A DNA stretch of 64,000 bases from Chrysemys picta bellii (lineage: Eukaryota > Chordata > Testudines > Emydidae), in NCBI RefSeq assembly GCF_011386835.1, contig NC_088796.1, forward strand, positions 29,405,011 through 29,469,010. Reading direction: 5' to 3'. Both the position numbers and the translations under genes were made by a program. The notes under the pieces are model-generated. The model was not told the origin of the DNA, searched no databases, and saw nothing but the letters and a program-made list of their open reading frames with translations. This document shows positions 35,186-45,975 of the stretch, piece by piece. The first letter of the stretch is position 1, and each line of letters opens with the position of its first letter.

Positions 35186-35420
35186 TGATCTAGTCCATCT
35201 TCCTACCAGTATTGTCCCTGTACTATATTTTTGAATGCTTTGTCCAGTCTAGTTTTAAATGCCCCATGTGATTAATCTTCCACCTCTTTCCTTGGAACAC
35301 TTTTGCTCAGGCTTAGAGATATCACTAGCAGGAAATTCTTGAACCTATTCAGTCTGTTTTCCTATTAGTCACGAGTAAGTTGAGCCATTCTGCCCCAAGT
35401 CCTCTTTTTCTTCTTTTACG
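35186..35420 (-). mobile_element. Old CR1/L3-like relic, antisense
   Basis: 'gtgatctagtccatcttcct', 'gtctagttttaaatgcccca' and 'aaattcttgaacctattcag' follow the antisense pattern of CR1 3' ends, strongly diverged. Confidence 0.5.
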
Positions 35421-38086
35421 ATAGTTATTTCCAGCTCTCATACAGTGAGTTAATGACTTTAGTGTTATAGGAGTTCTTCTACTTCTGTATGTAGAATTCC
35501 TCCCATGTATGTGTGTGTTTATACACACCACACTGATGCTTGGCATGGCAGATTCAATACAGTAGTTGCAGTCAGCCCTGTCATTTCAATCTCTATCTGA
35601 ATGGTGATTCAAATATAAAACTCAGCCTCTTTGGTACAAAGTGTCTGCTGCCGTAAGAAATGCTTGCCAACTTCTCCTGCCACTTGCAGCAACTGGAGTG
35701 ATTGATACCTGAGAATTTGGGTTTTTTTTCCCCCCTTTCTTTAGACCAATCACTAAACCACCCATCCAGGGCAGGAAGTCCTCCACAAAACAATTACGTC
35801 GCTGGTCATCCATGAGGGGTTTAAAAAATACACTGGACAGAACATTGCCAAAAACTCTGATGTAAGCACAAGAAATGAGGAGCTGATCCTGCTACACACG
35901 TCTACACACATGTACATGAACAGTCCCATGTATTTCAATGGAACTATTCAGTGTGTAAAGTTAACCATGTGCATGCATCTTTGCAGGATCAGGGCCTAGA
36001 GTTTGAATGTTTGTATCTAATTATTATACAGTTAGTGCTTGCAGTTGCATAGCCTGCAAGCTGAAAGAGGTGTACTTGCATAACTTCTGCCCTGGCAAAG
36101 TATCTGCTGTACACTTTTTGATGGATCGCTTTTGCCAAGACACATGCATATATTCCAGAATGTTAAATGGAAAACAGATTGGATTCAAATTTATTTAGAA
36201 TCTATCATATTGCAACAGTATCTTTTTCAACCTGCATTTTGTGTGTGGGTCTGTCTGGGTTTTTTTTTGTTTTCAATTTGGGTTTAGTATTTTTTTGATA
36301 GAAAAACGTGTCCAGCTTTAATTTCCCCCAAAAAACTAATTTGTTAATTCTCACGCTCAGAACGACTTGCTGCTTGAAAATTTATACTTGTCAAGAAGTC
36401 AACAGGGTAACGTTTGGAAAGACCGCACAGTAATACCAAAATGGAAGTCTTGATCCTTTATGCCAAAGTCTTAAAAACTGCCAAGACTTCATTATGACTC
36501 TGACCCAAAATTTTTTTAAAAAAAGAGGGTGAGGACTTGTATATATTGTTTAAATGCAGTCTGTGTTAGAATGGATATCAAATGGTATAGCGATGAATCC
36601 TAAATTGCTATCATAAAAATGCACATGCTAGCCAAGACCCAGTAATTATCCTGACAATAAGAATTCTCTGTAATGTCTTCATTCATTTACTGTCAGAATC
36701 AGTTGTTTCTGTGGCAATGAAAACTTCCACAATGATCTAATGTTAAGGGGAAATAAAGTATGAATCCCTTTGCCTTGATATTATTTTTATCTATTGCAAA
36801 ATGTTTGGAGTCATCATGACTCAGTGCTCCCAGTTGCAAGAAGGCAAATAAATTCACATATACCTCGATAAATGGCCCGTAGGACTGAAAGACAACTGGA
36901 AGGTTGGATTCAGCATGTGATGACAACATGTATGGTTAAGATTATTACAGAGTACACAGTATATTAAGGAATTACCAATGATTATCTGATCTGGCATATT
37001 CTGTGGAGATGTCTTAAGATATCTCTTCTAATTACTGTGCACTGGAATGGAAGAAAGAGCTTTCTCTATCTATGTTCATTGCAGGAATTTGGTGTTTTCA
37101 TTTGACTGTTTCTTGGCATTGCCAGGAACTCGGTTAATCTCTCTCTTTATATATTGCTGATATTCTGGCTGTGAAGCTTTGAACTCAACAGGGACATCAT
37201 TTGCTATCTGGCAGGGGGGACAGTTGCTCCCTCAACCTTAGGTTGCCTCCTGCCCCCCAGATTTTTCATACCTCTGCGCCAGCTGCCGCTGCAGTGTCTC
37301 CCCCGCACTGACTGAAGGTGTGAATTGCACAAGCTTTAAAGCAATGTTCCTTCTGTATTTGGCCCCTCAGGATACAGAGAAAATACACATTTAAGGAACA
37401 CATGGGCTCAGTTTGCAAAGTTGGTATTGATGCAAAAACAAAAAGTCCCACCACCAAGGAACTTTCTCTTTGCTAGCTGGCCAATTAGACCATCCATAAG
37501 TAAAGATTCATTTTTGTGGCAAGGATGGGGTGGCCTCCTCATTAGTCTTTGCCCTACCACAGATGGGCAAGTTAATGGCCATTGCATAGATGCTGTGCCT
37601 TTCCTGCCATGTGCCAGCAGTAGCTCAGACAAAAGAGGCAGCCTTGAGATACTCTCTCAGCCAGGGAGCCAACAAATCATTTATACACCATCACAGTGAA
37701 TTCACTGTAGAAAACTAGTACATGTGAGGTTCCTTTTTTGGTCTGTTTTGTTTTAACATAATTGGCTAAATACTTAGAGAGAAAAGAGCCCATTAAAATA
37801 TTAAAGTATCATGAAGCTATGAAACTTCTTGGTCAGAGCAAAGTCTTGGCAGCCTGGAGTCTTCTATAGTCTTAGCTAGACTGAATAACTTGTTGTCACC
37901 TTGGAATATCAGGCGACTTCCTTGTTTCACAGCAGTCAGATCAGTTATGAAACTGGGTAAACCCAGGACATCACTGAAAATCAGATGCAGCTCCATGCTA
38001 AATAAATAAATCTCAGGGAAGAATGTATACGGTAAAATGCAGGTGTGACTTGTGTGTATACATGTTAATTTAAATGTGTGCATTTT
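35421..38086. other. Unique intronic sequence
   Basis: Mostly AT-rich with no exon signal. Frames are all under 95 codons and unmatched. Nothing repeated in this window is recognised except a short 'tatttcaatggaactattca' motif near 35930. Confidence 0.45.
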
Positions 38087-38092
38087 TCCTGC

Positions 38093-38696
38093 TGTCAAGG
38101 CTGCTTCCCCACTTTGAACTTTAGGGTACAAATGTGGGGGCCTGCATGAAAACTTCTAAGCTTAACTACCAGCTTAGATCTGGTCCACTGCCACCACTCC
38201 CAAAATGCTAATTCCCTTCCCTGGATAGCCTTGAGAGACTCTTCACCAATTCCCTGGTGGATCAAGATCCAAACCCCTTGGATCTAAAAACAAGGAAAAA
38301 TCAATCAGGTTCTTAAAAAGAAGGCTTTTAATTAAAGAAAAAGGTAAAAATCATCTCTGTAAAATCAGGATGGAAAATAACTTTACCGGGTAATCAAACT
38401 TAAAGAGCCTAGAGGAATTCCCTCTAGCCTTAGGTTCAAAGTTACAGCAAACAGAGATAAACACTCTAGCAAAAAGGTACATTTACAAGTTGAGAAAACA
38501 AAGATAAAAACTAACACGCCTTGACTTGATTTGAAAGTATCTTGTCCCCTTATTGGTCCTTTGGGTCAGGTGTCAGCCAGGTTACCTGAGCTTCTTAACC
38601 CTTTACAGGTAAAAGGATTTTGGAGTCTCTGGCTAGGAGGGATTTTATAGTACTGTACACAGGAGGGCTGTTACCCTTCCCTTTATAGTTATGACA
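38093..38696. mobile_element. Solo LTR with 5-bp target duplication
   Basis: 604 bp from tgtcaaggctgcttcccc to ctttatagttatgaca, so TG...CA ends, with cctgc on both sides (38088-38092 and 38697-38701). A long A-rich middle ('aaggcttttaattaaagaaa') is typical of this widespread LTR type. No internal viral genes are present, so it is a product of LTR-LTR recombination. Orientation is left open. Confidence 0.85.
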
Positions 38697-38701
38697 CCTG
38701 C

Positions 38702-39393
38702 CATTGTCAATTTGAAGTTAATTATTCAAGTCAAGAGGTGGTTTTTAAACTGACTTATTCAGGTTATTCCTGTTACTAGCCATTTCTACTGGATTCGATT
38801 TCTAAACTTGAATATACTTAGGGAAGTCTGGAAGCAATATGGTGGTGGTTGGGGTTTTTTTTGTTTGTTTGTTTTAAGTAATTGCTACAGAAATTGGAGC
38901 AACACTCTCTCTTCAGAAGCCAAGCAATGAGTTTCAGATGATTAAGTTAAAAGAAAGAAGACGACAGACCCAATTTTCCCATCACCTACCTTATGGTATC
39001 TACAACGGGGTGGCTTGCCCCTGGGCTGGAGAGGCTGGGGCAAAGCCAGCTCTGATTTCAAAATGAGCCCCACCTGAGGGGAATCATGTATTTTTAACAT
39101 AAAAGGAAGCAGGAAGTTGTAAATTGAGGGGTGTGGTTGAGATTGGTAGCGGCCAGAGGCATGGCAGTAAACTAGGGAAGAGGCTGAGCTGAGCCTGGAA
39201 CTGATGAAAGACATTGTTTTGGGGACTTCTGTGAGTTCTGTTTAGAACATGCTCTGTTGCCAGTTTGGTGAAGAATGAATTAAAGGATTCTGGGCTGAAA
39301 AAGGTAACTGGAACTTTTGTGAGTTTGAAAAGGGGCCCTGCTGAAAGGGAAATAGAGGTGGGTGGTGGCCTTAGAACTACAGTGCATAATCTG

Positions 39394-39433
<40 letters not shown>

Positions 39434-39434
39434 T
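38702..39434. other. Unique sequence with a TG microsatellite
   Basis: Nothing is recognised except the dinucleotide run at 39399-39432. Confidence 0.45.
39399..39432. repeat. (TG)17 microsatellite
   Basis: 34 uninterrupted bases of TG. Likely length-polymorphic. Confidence 0.95.
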
Positions 39435-39679
39435 ATATCATAGTTTAATTCTAGAAGGGACCAGTAATTGTCTAGTCAGAGCTTCTGTATAAAACAGACC
39501 AGACAGCCTCGCCCAATAACTTCTGTTTGATCAATAGCCTAACTTTTGAAAAGATACACTAATCATGAATTGAGATGGCAAGTGTTGCAGAATCCACCAA
39601 TCCCATTCCTAGGTAAGTTGTTCCAATGGGTAATTATGCTGAAAAATGTTGACCTTATTTCCAGTCAGTCTGTCTAGAT

Positions 39680-40024
39680 CAGTGGGGCCCAAACTTTCCC
39701 TGTCCGCACCCCCACTCCATTACTGCACAGTTGGCTCAGCAGAGGAGCTTGGGCTGAAGGCAGAGCTGGGAGCAGTACTGGGGATGGGGCAGGAGCTGTG
39801 GCTAGAGGTGGAGCTGACTTGGGGGTGGAGAGGGAGTGAGGGCAGAGCTGGGCTGTAGGCAGAGTAGAGCTGCGGTTGGGGACAGAGCTGGTTTAGGGGC
39901 AGAGCGGAGCTAGGTGGTGCCCTCCCTGTCCCCTGTGGGGTCTGGTCTGGTCCCTGATGTGCATCCCCCAAAATGTTCCTCCATGCAACCCTGAGGGGCA
40001 CACCCCACTGTGTGGGATCCAGTG
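39680..40024 (+). mobile_element. hAT-like MITE with perfect 8-bp TSD
   Basis: Flanks are identical: gtctagat at 39672-39679 and 40025-40032. Ends cagtggggcccaaac and gggatccagtg are imperfectly inverted. The interior is GA/TG-rich ('gcagagctggg' units). Removing it rejoins two CR1 pieces. Confidence 0.8.
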
Positions 40025-40849
40025 GTCTAGATTCAGCTCCCAACCATTGGATCTCATTATGCCAAGTACTGTGATGTCCTCTTCAGTGACACAACCCTCC
40101 AGCCATGTCACACTTAGTGCTCCCCCCTTCGGGGAGATGTCTCTGTAGTCCCTGTCCAGCCACTTCTCTCAGTGATGACTGTAGTCTGCTGCTTAGTCAC
40201 TTCCCCAGTGGCAAATGAGGGGCCTGGGCCCGCCCACTACTTTGGGTCCCAGCCCAGGAACCCTGTAGAAGGCCGCTGCTTGCGGCGCCCTCTCTGACTT
40301 TTCAGTAGGTTTCCATGGGCCACTTCCCCGCAGCCCCAGCACCCTCTTTGCCCTGGTCTGAGAGCCTCTGCCTGCAGATCCTTATAAAGAAGAACAGGAG
40401 TACTTGTGGCACCTTAGAGACTAACAAATTTATTAGAGCATAAGCTTTCGTGGACTACAGCCCACTTCTTCGGATGCATATAGAATGGAACATATATTGA
40501 GGAGATATATATATACACACATACAGAGAGCATAAACAGGTGGGAGTTGTCTTACCAACTCTGAGAGGCCAATTAATTAAGAGAAAAAAAACTTTTGAAG
40601 TGATAATCAAGCTAGCCCAGTACAGACAGTTTGATAAGAAGTGTGAGAATACTTACAAGGGGAGATAGATTCAATGTTTGTAATGGCTCAGCCATTCCCA
40701 GTCCTTATTCAAACCGGAGTTGATTGTGTCTAGTTTGCATATCAATTCTAGCTCAGCAGTCTCTCGTTGGAGTCTGTTTTTGAAGTTTTTCTGTTGTAAT
40801 ATAGCCACCCGCAAGTCTGTCACTGAATGACCAGACAGGTTAAAGTGTT

Positions 40850-41409
40850 GGCTGAACTTTGTGATTTTGTCCTCACCCACAACTATTTCACATTTGGGGA
40901 CAATATATACCTTCAAGTCAGCGGCACTGCTATGGGTACCCGCATGGCCCCACAATATGCCAACATTTTTATGGCTGACTTAGAACAACGCTTCCTTAGC
41001 TCTTGTCCCCTAACGCCCCTACTCTACTTGAGCTACATTGATGACATCTTCATCATCTGGACCCATGGAAAAGAAGCCCTTGAGGAATTTCACCATGATT
41101 TCAATAATTTCCATCCCACCATCAACACAAGCGGTCCATTTCCTGGACACTACTGTGCTAATAAGCGATGGTCACATAAATACCACCCTATACCGGAAAC
41201 CTACTGACCGCTACACTTACCTACATGCCTCCAGCTTCCATCCAGGACACACCACACGATCCATTGTCTACAGCCAAGCTCTAAGATATAACCGCATTTG
41301 CTCCAATCCCTCGGATAGAGACAAGCACCTACAAGATCTCTATCAAGCATTCTTAAAACTACAATACTCACCTGCTGAAGTGAAAAAACACATTGACAGA
41401 GCCAGATGA
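40850..41409 (+). pseudogene. Penelope reverse transcriptase, 3' part, frameshifted
   Basis: The first frame, entered from the inverted-arm junction, gives the RT core FGDNIYLQVSGTAMGTRMAP and then the catalytic YIDD at 41034-41045, a motif typical of Penelope-type RT. Near 41135-41145 the coding frame shifts; the second frame continues HFLDTTVLISDGHINTTLYR and KPTDRYTYLHASSFHPGHTT as far as a stop at 41407. The N-terminal half of the RT is absent by truncation. The catalytic aspartates are present, but the protein is broken. Confidence 0.88.
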
Positions 41410-42096
41410 GTACCCAGAAGTCACCTCCTACAAGACAGGCCCAACAAAGAAAATAACAGAACACCACTAGCTGTCACCTTCAGCCCCCAACTAAAACCTC
41501 TCCAGCGCATCATCAGAGATCTACAACCTATCCTGAAAGATGATCCTTTACTCTCACAGATCTTGGGAGACAGACCTGTCCTCGTTTACAGACAACCCCC
41601 CAACCTAAAGCAAATACTCACCAGCAACCACACATCACTGAACAAAACCACTAACCCAGGAACCTATCCTTGTAACAAACCCCGATGCCAACTCTGTCCA
41701 CATATCTATTCAAGTGACATCATCATAGGACCTAATCACAACAGCCATACCATCAGGGGCTCGTTCACCTGCACATCTGCCAATGTGATATATGCCATCA
41801 TGTGCCAGCAATGCCCCTCTGCCATGTACTTTGGCCAAACCGGACAGTCTCTACGCAAAAGAATTAATGGACACAAATCTGACATCAGGAATCAAAATAC
41901 TCAAAAACCAGTGGGAGAACACTTTAACCTGTCTGGTCATTCAGTGACAGACCTGCGGGTGGCTATATTACAACAGAAAAACTTCAAAAACAGACTCCAA
42001 CGAGAGACTGCTGAGCTAGAATTGATATGCAAACTAGACACAATCAACTCCGGTTTGAATAAGGACTGGGAATGGCTGAGCCATTACAAACATTGA
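41410..42096 (+). pseudogene. Penelope linker and GIY-YIG endonuclease domain
   Basis: The same frame as the upstream RT part after one stop codon (41407-41409), open to 42096. The domain shows the cysteine-rich CNKPRCQLCP, then VIYAIMCQQCPSAMYFGQTG, which corresponds to the GIY...YIG pattern with V for G and F for I, and then RKRINGHKSDI with the Arg and His expected in the family. It ends NKDWEWLSHYKH. In intact elements this endonuclease nicks the target for priming. Here it is separated from the RT by a nonsense codon. Confidence 0.88.
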
Positions 42097-42216
42097 ATCT
42101 ATCTCCCCTTGTAAGTATTCTCACACTTCTTATCAAACTGTCTGTACTGGGCTAGCTTGATTATCACTTCAAAAGTTTTTTTTTCTCTTAATTAATTGGC
42201 CTCTCAGAGTTGGTAA

Positions 42217-42311
42217 AAAGAACAGGAGTACTTGTGGCACCTTAGAGACTAACAAATTTATTCCATTCCATACGGCTAAATGCAGTGCCTTGCATAATGA
42301 CAGGTTGCTAA
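42217..42311 (-). mobile_element. 95-bp extra segment inside the Penelope tail
   Basis: Absent from the otherwise matching inverted arm. Its first part (42217 to about 42261) is the tail sequence in reverse ('ggagtacttgtggcacctta' and 'gagactaacaaatttatt'); the rest ('ccattccatacggctaaatg' onward) is of unknown source. It is flanked by ggtaa and gctaa. Confidence 0.7.
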
Positions 42312-42965
42312 GACAACTCCCACCTGTTTATGCTCTCTGTATGTGTATATATATATCTCCTCAATATATGTTCCATTCTATATGCATCCGAAGAAGTGGG
42401 CTGTAGTCCACGAAAGCTTATGCTCTAATAAATTTGTTAGTCTCTAAGGTGCCACAAGTACTCCCGTTCTTCTTTTTGCGGATACAGACTAACACGGCTG
42501 CTACTCTGAAACAGATCCTTATAGCTGCCTTTAGCTCCCCGGGTCTCTGCCTGCAGCACTGCTCTATCCAGGGTGCTTGCTGCCTTCAGCCTGCAAGGCA
42601 GCCAGTTCTTCTCCCTCCTCAAGCTCCAGGGAGTGACTGAAGCTGCTTGCTCTGCAGCCATTCTTATATGGGTCTGCCCTGGCTGGCTGCTCCTTGAAGC
42701 CCTGTTCTGATTGGCTGCCTCCCATGCAGCCTCCCAAGAGGTCCCTTAGAGCCCAGTGTGGGGCAGGTGCCCCATCACACAGCTCTTTTCTGAACGCTTT
42801 GCAATTTCTAAACCTCCCCTTTTGAAATGTGGGCACAAGAACTAGAGGTTGTGTTCCAATAATGGTATCATTAGTGCTCTTTAGTCCTCCTTGGTATTTC
42901 CTGGCTAATTCAGTCAAGGAACACTTTGATGTGTCAATGGCAGTTTCAAATAATGTTTTGTATCT

Positions 42966-43050
42966 TCTTGCATCCAAGATCTGAAAACACTTCATAAAAA
43001 TTATGTAAGCCTCACAACATCCCTACAGTGTGAAGCAGATAATTAACTGT
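42966..43050 (-). repeat. MIR-like fragment, antisense
   Basis: 'gatctgaaaacacttcataa' and 'gtaagcctcacaacatccct' match the antisense MIR 3' region. Confidence 0.45.
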
Positions 43051-43251
43051 AGCTGGAACTATAGCACCCATTACCCACAAAGCAACCGGGCAGTTGTGTT
43101 TGTGGATGCAGTGAGCTCTGTCGTATATGGTGGAAGCAATAATACTGCCTACTTAAAGACTTTGGAATGCTGCTGGACTCACCCTCTGCAACTTCATTGG
43201 TTTCCTTTGCAACCCAGAGAGTTTTAATTGGGTTGAGCTAAGTGGTGTGGA

Positions 43252-43437
43252 AATCATAGAATATCAGGGTTGGAAGGGACCTCAGGAGATCATCTAGTCC
43301 AACCCCCTGCTCAAAGCAGGACTAATCCCCAGACAGATTTTTACCCCAGTTCCCTAAATGGCCCCCTCAAGAATTGAACTCACAACCCTGGGTTTAGCAG
43401 GCCAATGCTCAAATCACTGGGCTATCCCTCTCCCCCA
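43252..43437 (-). repeat. tRNA-derived SINE with CR1-like tail, antisense (copy 2)
   Basis: Minus strand: head 'gggggagagggatagcccag', body 'aggccaattt'-like linker then 'gggggccatttagggaactg', and tail 'gttggactagatgatctcct' with 'gaggtcccttccaaccctga'. Less diverged than the copy at 5432. Confidence 0.85.
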
Positions 43438-43789
43438 TGTTTTTTTAGAGCTGGTGGGAAATGGTATTTTTACCCCACAAACATTTTTGAGCTTTACATT
43501 TTACATGTTTAAGTAGTATTTAGTTCAGGCTGAATGTTCATTCAACCTTCAGACAAACTACTGGGGCCAAAACAAACATCCGTTGTTTCAGTCTAGTCTG
43601 TTAATAAGAAAACATTCCTCTTGCTGTTGTACCAAAGAGGCAGGGATTATCAGCTTTGTAAGAACAGGTCTCTGGTTGGTTGGAGCATTTAGTGCATTAA
43701 GGGCAGCGTGGATTTACTGCCAAACTCCTAAAGATGTTAAGGGGATAACATGTGTCAGTATATAATGCCTGCATTTGTAACTTTCACTC

Positions 43790-43887
43790 TATGCATCTGA
43801 AGAAGTGAGGTTTTTACCCACGAAAGCTTATGCCCAAATAAATATGTTAGTCTTTAAGGTGCCACCAGACTCCTTGTTGTTTTTTTA
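43790..43887 (+). mobile_element. Penelope-like tail fragment, sense
   Basis: 'tctatgcatctgaagaagtg', 'cacgaaagcttatgcccaaa' and 'tgttagtctttaaggtgcca' are tail sequence; nothing upstream remains, so about 100 bp. Confidence 0.8.
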
Positions 43888-45000
43888 AGGGGATAGATGG
43901 GGACAGCTTCCAATTTATCCCTATCTTGTGTAAGAAAAACAAAATCTTAGTTGACATTTATCTTGACTTGTTCCTAACAGGAAAAAAAGGACAAGGGGAA
44001 GGCTATGTTTTACACACAGGCAGGTTTCTCAGTGTTTCAACATAGCATGCAAATAACTGTTAACTTTTCTTTACGCCTGTGCTTTAAATGTAGGCTGTTG
44101 GTGGCAGTGACTTGATGTAACATTATTCTTTTGCCACTGATAAAGGGCTTGTTGCTTTAAATACATATAAGGAGACATAGTCCCAGTCCTTAAATACTTA
44201 CAATCTAATTCAAGGTTTCTTAACCTTTTCCACACTATGAGCCCATGTTGCAACAGGTTTAAAGAAAAAAAGGGGGGGGGGATTGACCCCTTCTCCTCCT
44301 CATTTAATTAGCCTAGCAAAGGGAGGTCCTTGGTGTGTGATTTTGAGTCCTTCTCTGTTATTGGGGAGGGACTGCTGGAGGTACCAGGTTTTTTGGGGGT
44401 GGGCAGAGCAACAATATTGGTTTTGTAAATAAAGTTTTTGTAATAGTAGAAAAGCTAAATGAAAGGGGAAGACCTAGCAACTCTCCTAAATGTGGTCAAA
44501 TTGTGGAAGTTTGAACTCGTCTTGTGACCCTTAGAGTCCCTCAGTGTCCACTGGCAAAGGGTCCACTGTCGTAACAGCATCTCCTATCAGGCCTGGCAAA
44601 CTCACTACATCTAACACATTGCTGTCATGGTATTTTTCTATAAAGAATGTTTTTGTGTAAGATATCAAATGAGAACTTGTATCATACTGTCATCATTATC
44701 AGTGTGATATATGTACAGGTAACAAATAAAAGTTGTAGAGGTGTATTAAAATATGCCCAAACCATGAAACATGCAGACTTGGTGAACAAGTTCGTTCAAC
44801 ACAAAGGAATTTCGATTGCCTGTCTGCCGCGAATACAAGGGGTAGGCCAAAGACAATGGATTACATTTGTATCTGAAATCAACACGAAGAACAAGTTAAC
44901 AAAAGGACAAGAAAAGGGGACATGGCACTGGCACTATGGGGAACAAACAGCAAGAATACCTTTCAAAGGTTTACTCCACTATAAGAAGACATGGGGAAGG
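43888..45000. other. Unassigned sequence with a 139-codon frame
   Basis: The frame at 44647-45066 encodes a basic peptide (for example KGISIACLPRIQGVGQRQWI) with no domain I know. It could be part of an old retroelement next to the L2-like relic. No splice or promoter context supports a cellular gene. Confidence 0.35.
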
Positions 45001-45015
45001 AAATTGTGTATTTCA

Positions 45016-45720
45016 TCACTGAGGTTGAGAGCAGACAAACTTTGGTCTGTGCCAGAGGAGAGATGATTTGTGGGAGGGAAAGGAAAAGGCAAAGCAATCT
45101 GAGGAGTGGGAAAAAGTCATGTCACTTGCCAATTTCTTCCAAGAAAAAATTGACAAGATCCTGTGGGGGGAGAGGAGAAAGGGAGGGTTTGAGGAGTGAG
45201 CCAAAAGAGAGCTGGGACTGGGGACTTGTGGTTCAGTTAAATTGGAGAAGTGGGGTTGTTTAACTAAGGAGACAGGAGAAGTGAAGAGGAGAACAAATTT
45301 GTAGTGGAGAGAATTCTGCTTGATGCTCTGCAATTCAAGAGTAGAAGTAGAGGAATTGGATGTTTTGGGGGTAAGTGAGAGCTGGGGATTATAATGAGAG
45401 AAGGACTCAAAGGTGGAAGAGTGGAGAGGATCAATGGAAGAAGTCATGAACACAGATGGACTGGAGGCCACAGAAAGGCTGAGTGATCAGGTGATGGTTA
45501 GAGAGGGGGAAACTTGCAACAAAAAGAATAGAGAGTAGTACTTGGTGAAGACCCAGTCAAGTCAATAGCCCTTTGGGTGAGTGGTAGTGATAGATTTGAA
45601 CTACAGCTTCAGATTGAAAGAAGAGGTGATGACAAAGAAACATGCGTTTAAGGGGTTGGATAGGTCATCAACACAGAAGTTGGAGCTAGAGGATGAGTAT
45701 GAGGGAGAGAGAGCAAGGAG
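45016..45720 (-). mobile_element. L2-like LINE relic, antisense
   Basis: Minus-strand translation in two frames gives the order expected in an L2-clade endonuclease and the linker after it: NFCVDDLSNPLNACFFVI and SSFNLKL, then THPKGY, a damaged LDWVFTKYYSL, then SPSLTIT and FHSHYNPQLSL-type serine- and proline-rich text, then a 151-codon frame with HRILSIFSWKKLASDM. The '(N)-(F/H)-x-D-D-x-S-N-P-L' and 'T-H-P-K-G' strings are typical of L2 endonucleases. Stops and frameshifts show an old copy. The family call is from motif memory. Confidence 0.55.
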
Positions 45721-45975
45721 TTGAAATCTGAGAGGAAGGCTGATGGCAAAGAGTTGGGTGGACAATCGATAACATGGATAAATCCCTGTTACAGATAGCT
45801 TAGTCCAGGGCTCATAAATATTTTTGAAGAGCTTTTTCTTTTTCCTTTTGGGATGAGCCATACTGTGCCAGGTATTCTCAAAAATGTTTGCAGGAAAGGT
45901 ATTTTGAGGCCTTCTACAAGTCTGCACTGCACATATCAGCTGGTATGAAGTAGAACTACTCTCCATCAAGTACAT

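Larger units (their letters stand above)
40387..42511 (+). mobile_element. Penelope-like retroelement with inverted 5' arm and 12-bp TSD
   Basis: The sense part (40850-42511) carries the end of the RT, a linker, a GIY-YIG endonuclease and the 3' tail ending 'cggctgctactctgaaa'. The left part (40387-40849, 463 bp) is a reverse-complement copy of the element's own 3' region (41928 to about 42476). Both flanks carry cagatccttata (40375-40386 and 42512-42523). Penelope-like elements are known for 5' truncation and for opposed partial copies at insertions. The host is an LTR-like sequence. Other scraps of this family in the window are at 12540, 30955, 43790 and 46693. Confidence 0.92.
40070..42779 (-). 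mobile_element. LTR-like element hosting the Penelope insertion
   Basis: Sequence at 40070-40374 and 42524-42779 is GC-rich and unlike its CR1 flanks. On the minus strand it starts TGTGATGGGGCA (at 42779) and has a TATA-like 'cccatataagaatgg' at about 42661-42674, as an LTR promoter would. The other end is near 40070. A 5-bp duplication is not evident, so the left limit is uncertain. Confidence 0.5.
39435..42965 (-). mobile_element. Old antisense CR1, interrupted three times
   Basis: CR1 pieces at 39435-39679 ('tagaagggaccagtaattgt', 'taagttgttccaatgggtaa'), 40025-40069 ('cccaaccattggatctcatt') and 42780-42965 ('tctgaacgctttgcaatttc', 'gaaatgtgggcacaagaact') appear colinear. Between them sit a hAT MITE, then an LTR that itself contains a Penelope element. 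Confidence 0.6.

Noticed and set aside
39720..40043. 107-codon minus frame
   Set aside because: Lies in the hAT MITE with an exact gtctagat duplication.
40671..40955. 94-codon minus frame as a separate gene
   Set aside because: It is the inverted copy of the Penelope endonuclease C-terminus.
44647..45066. 139-codon frame as a possible gene
   Set aside because: No domain, no homolog recognised, next to an LINE relic; kept only as unassigned sequence.
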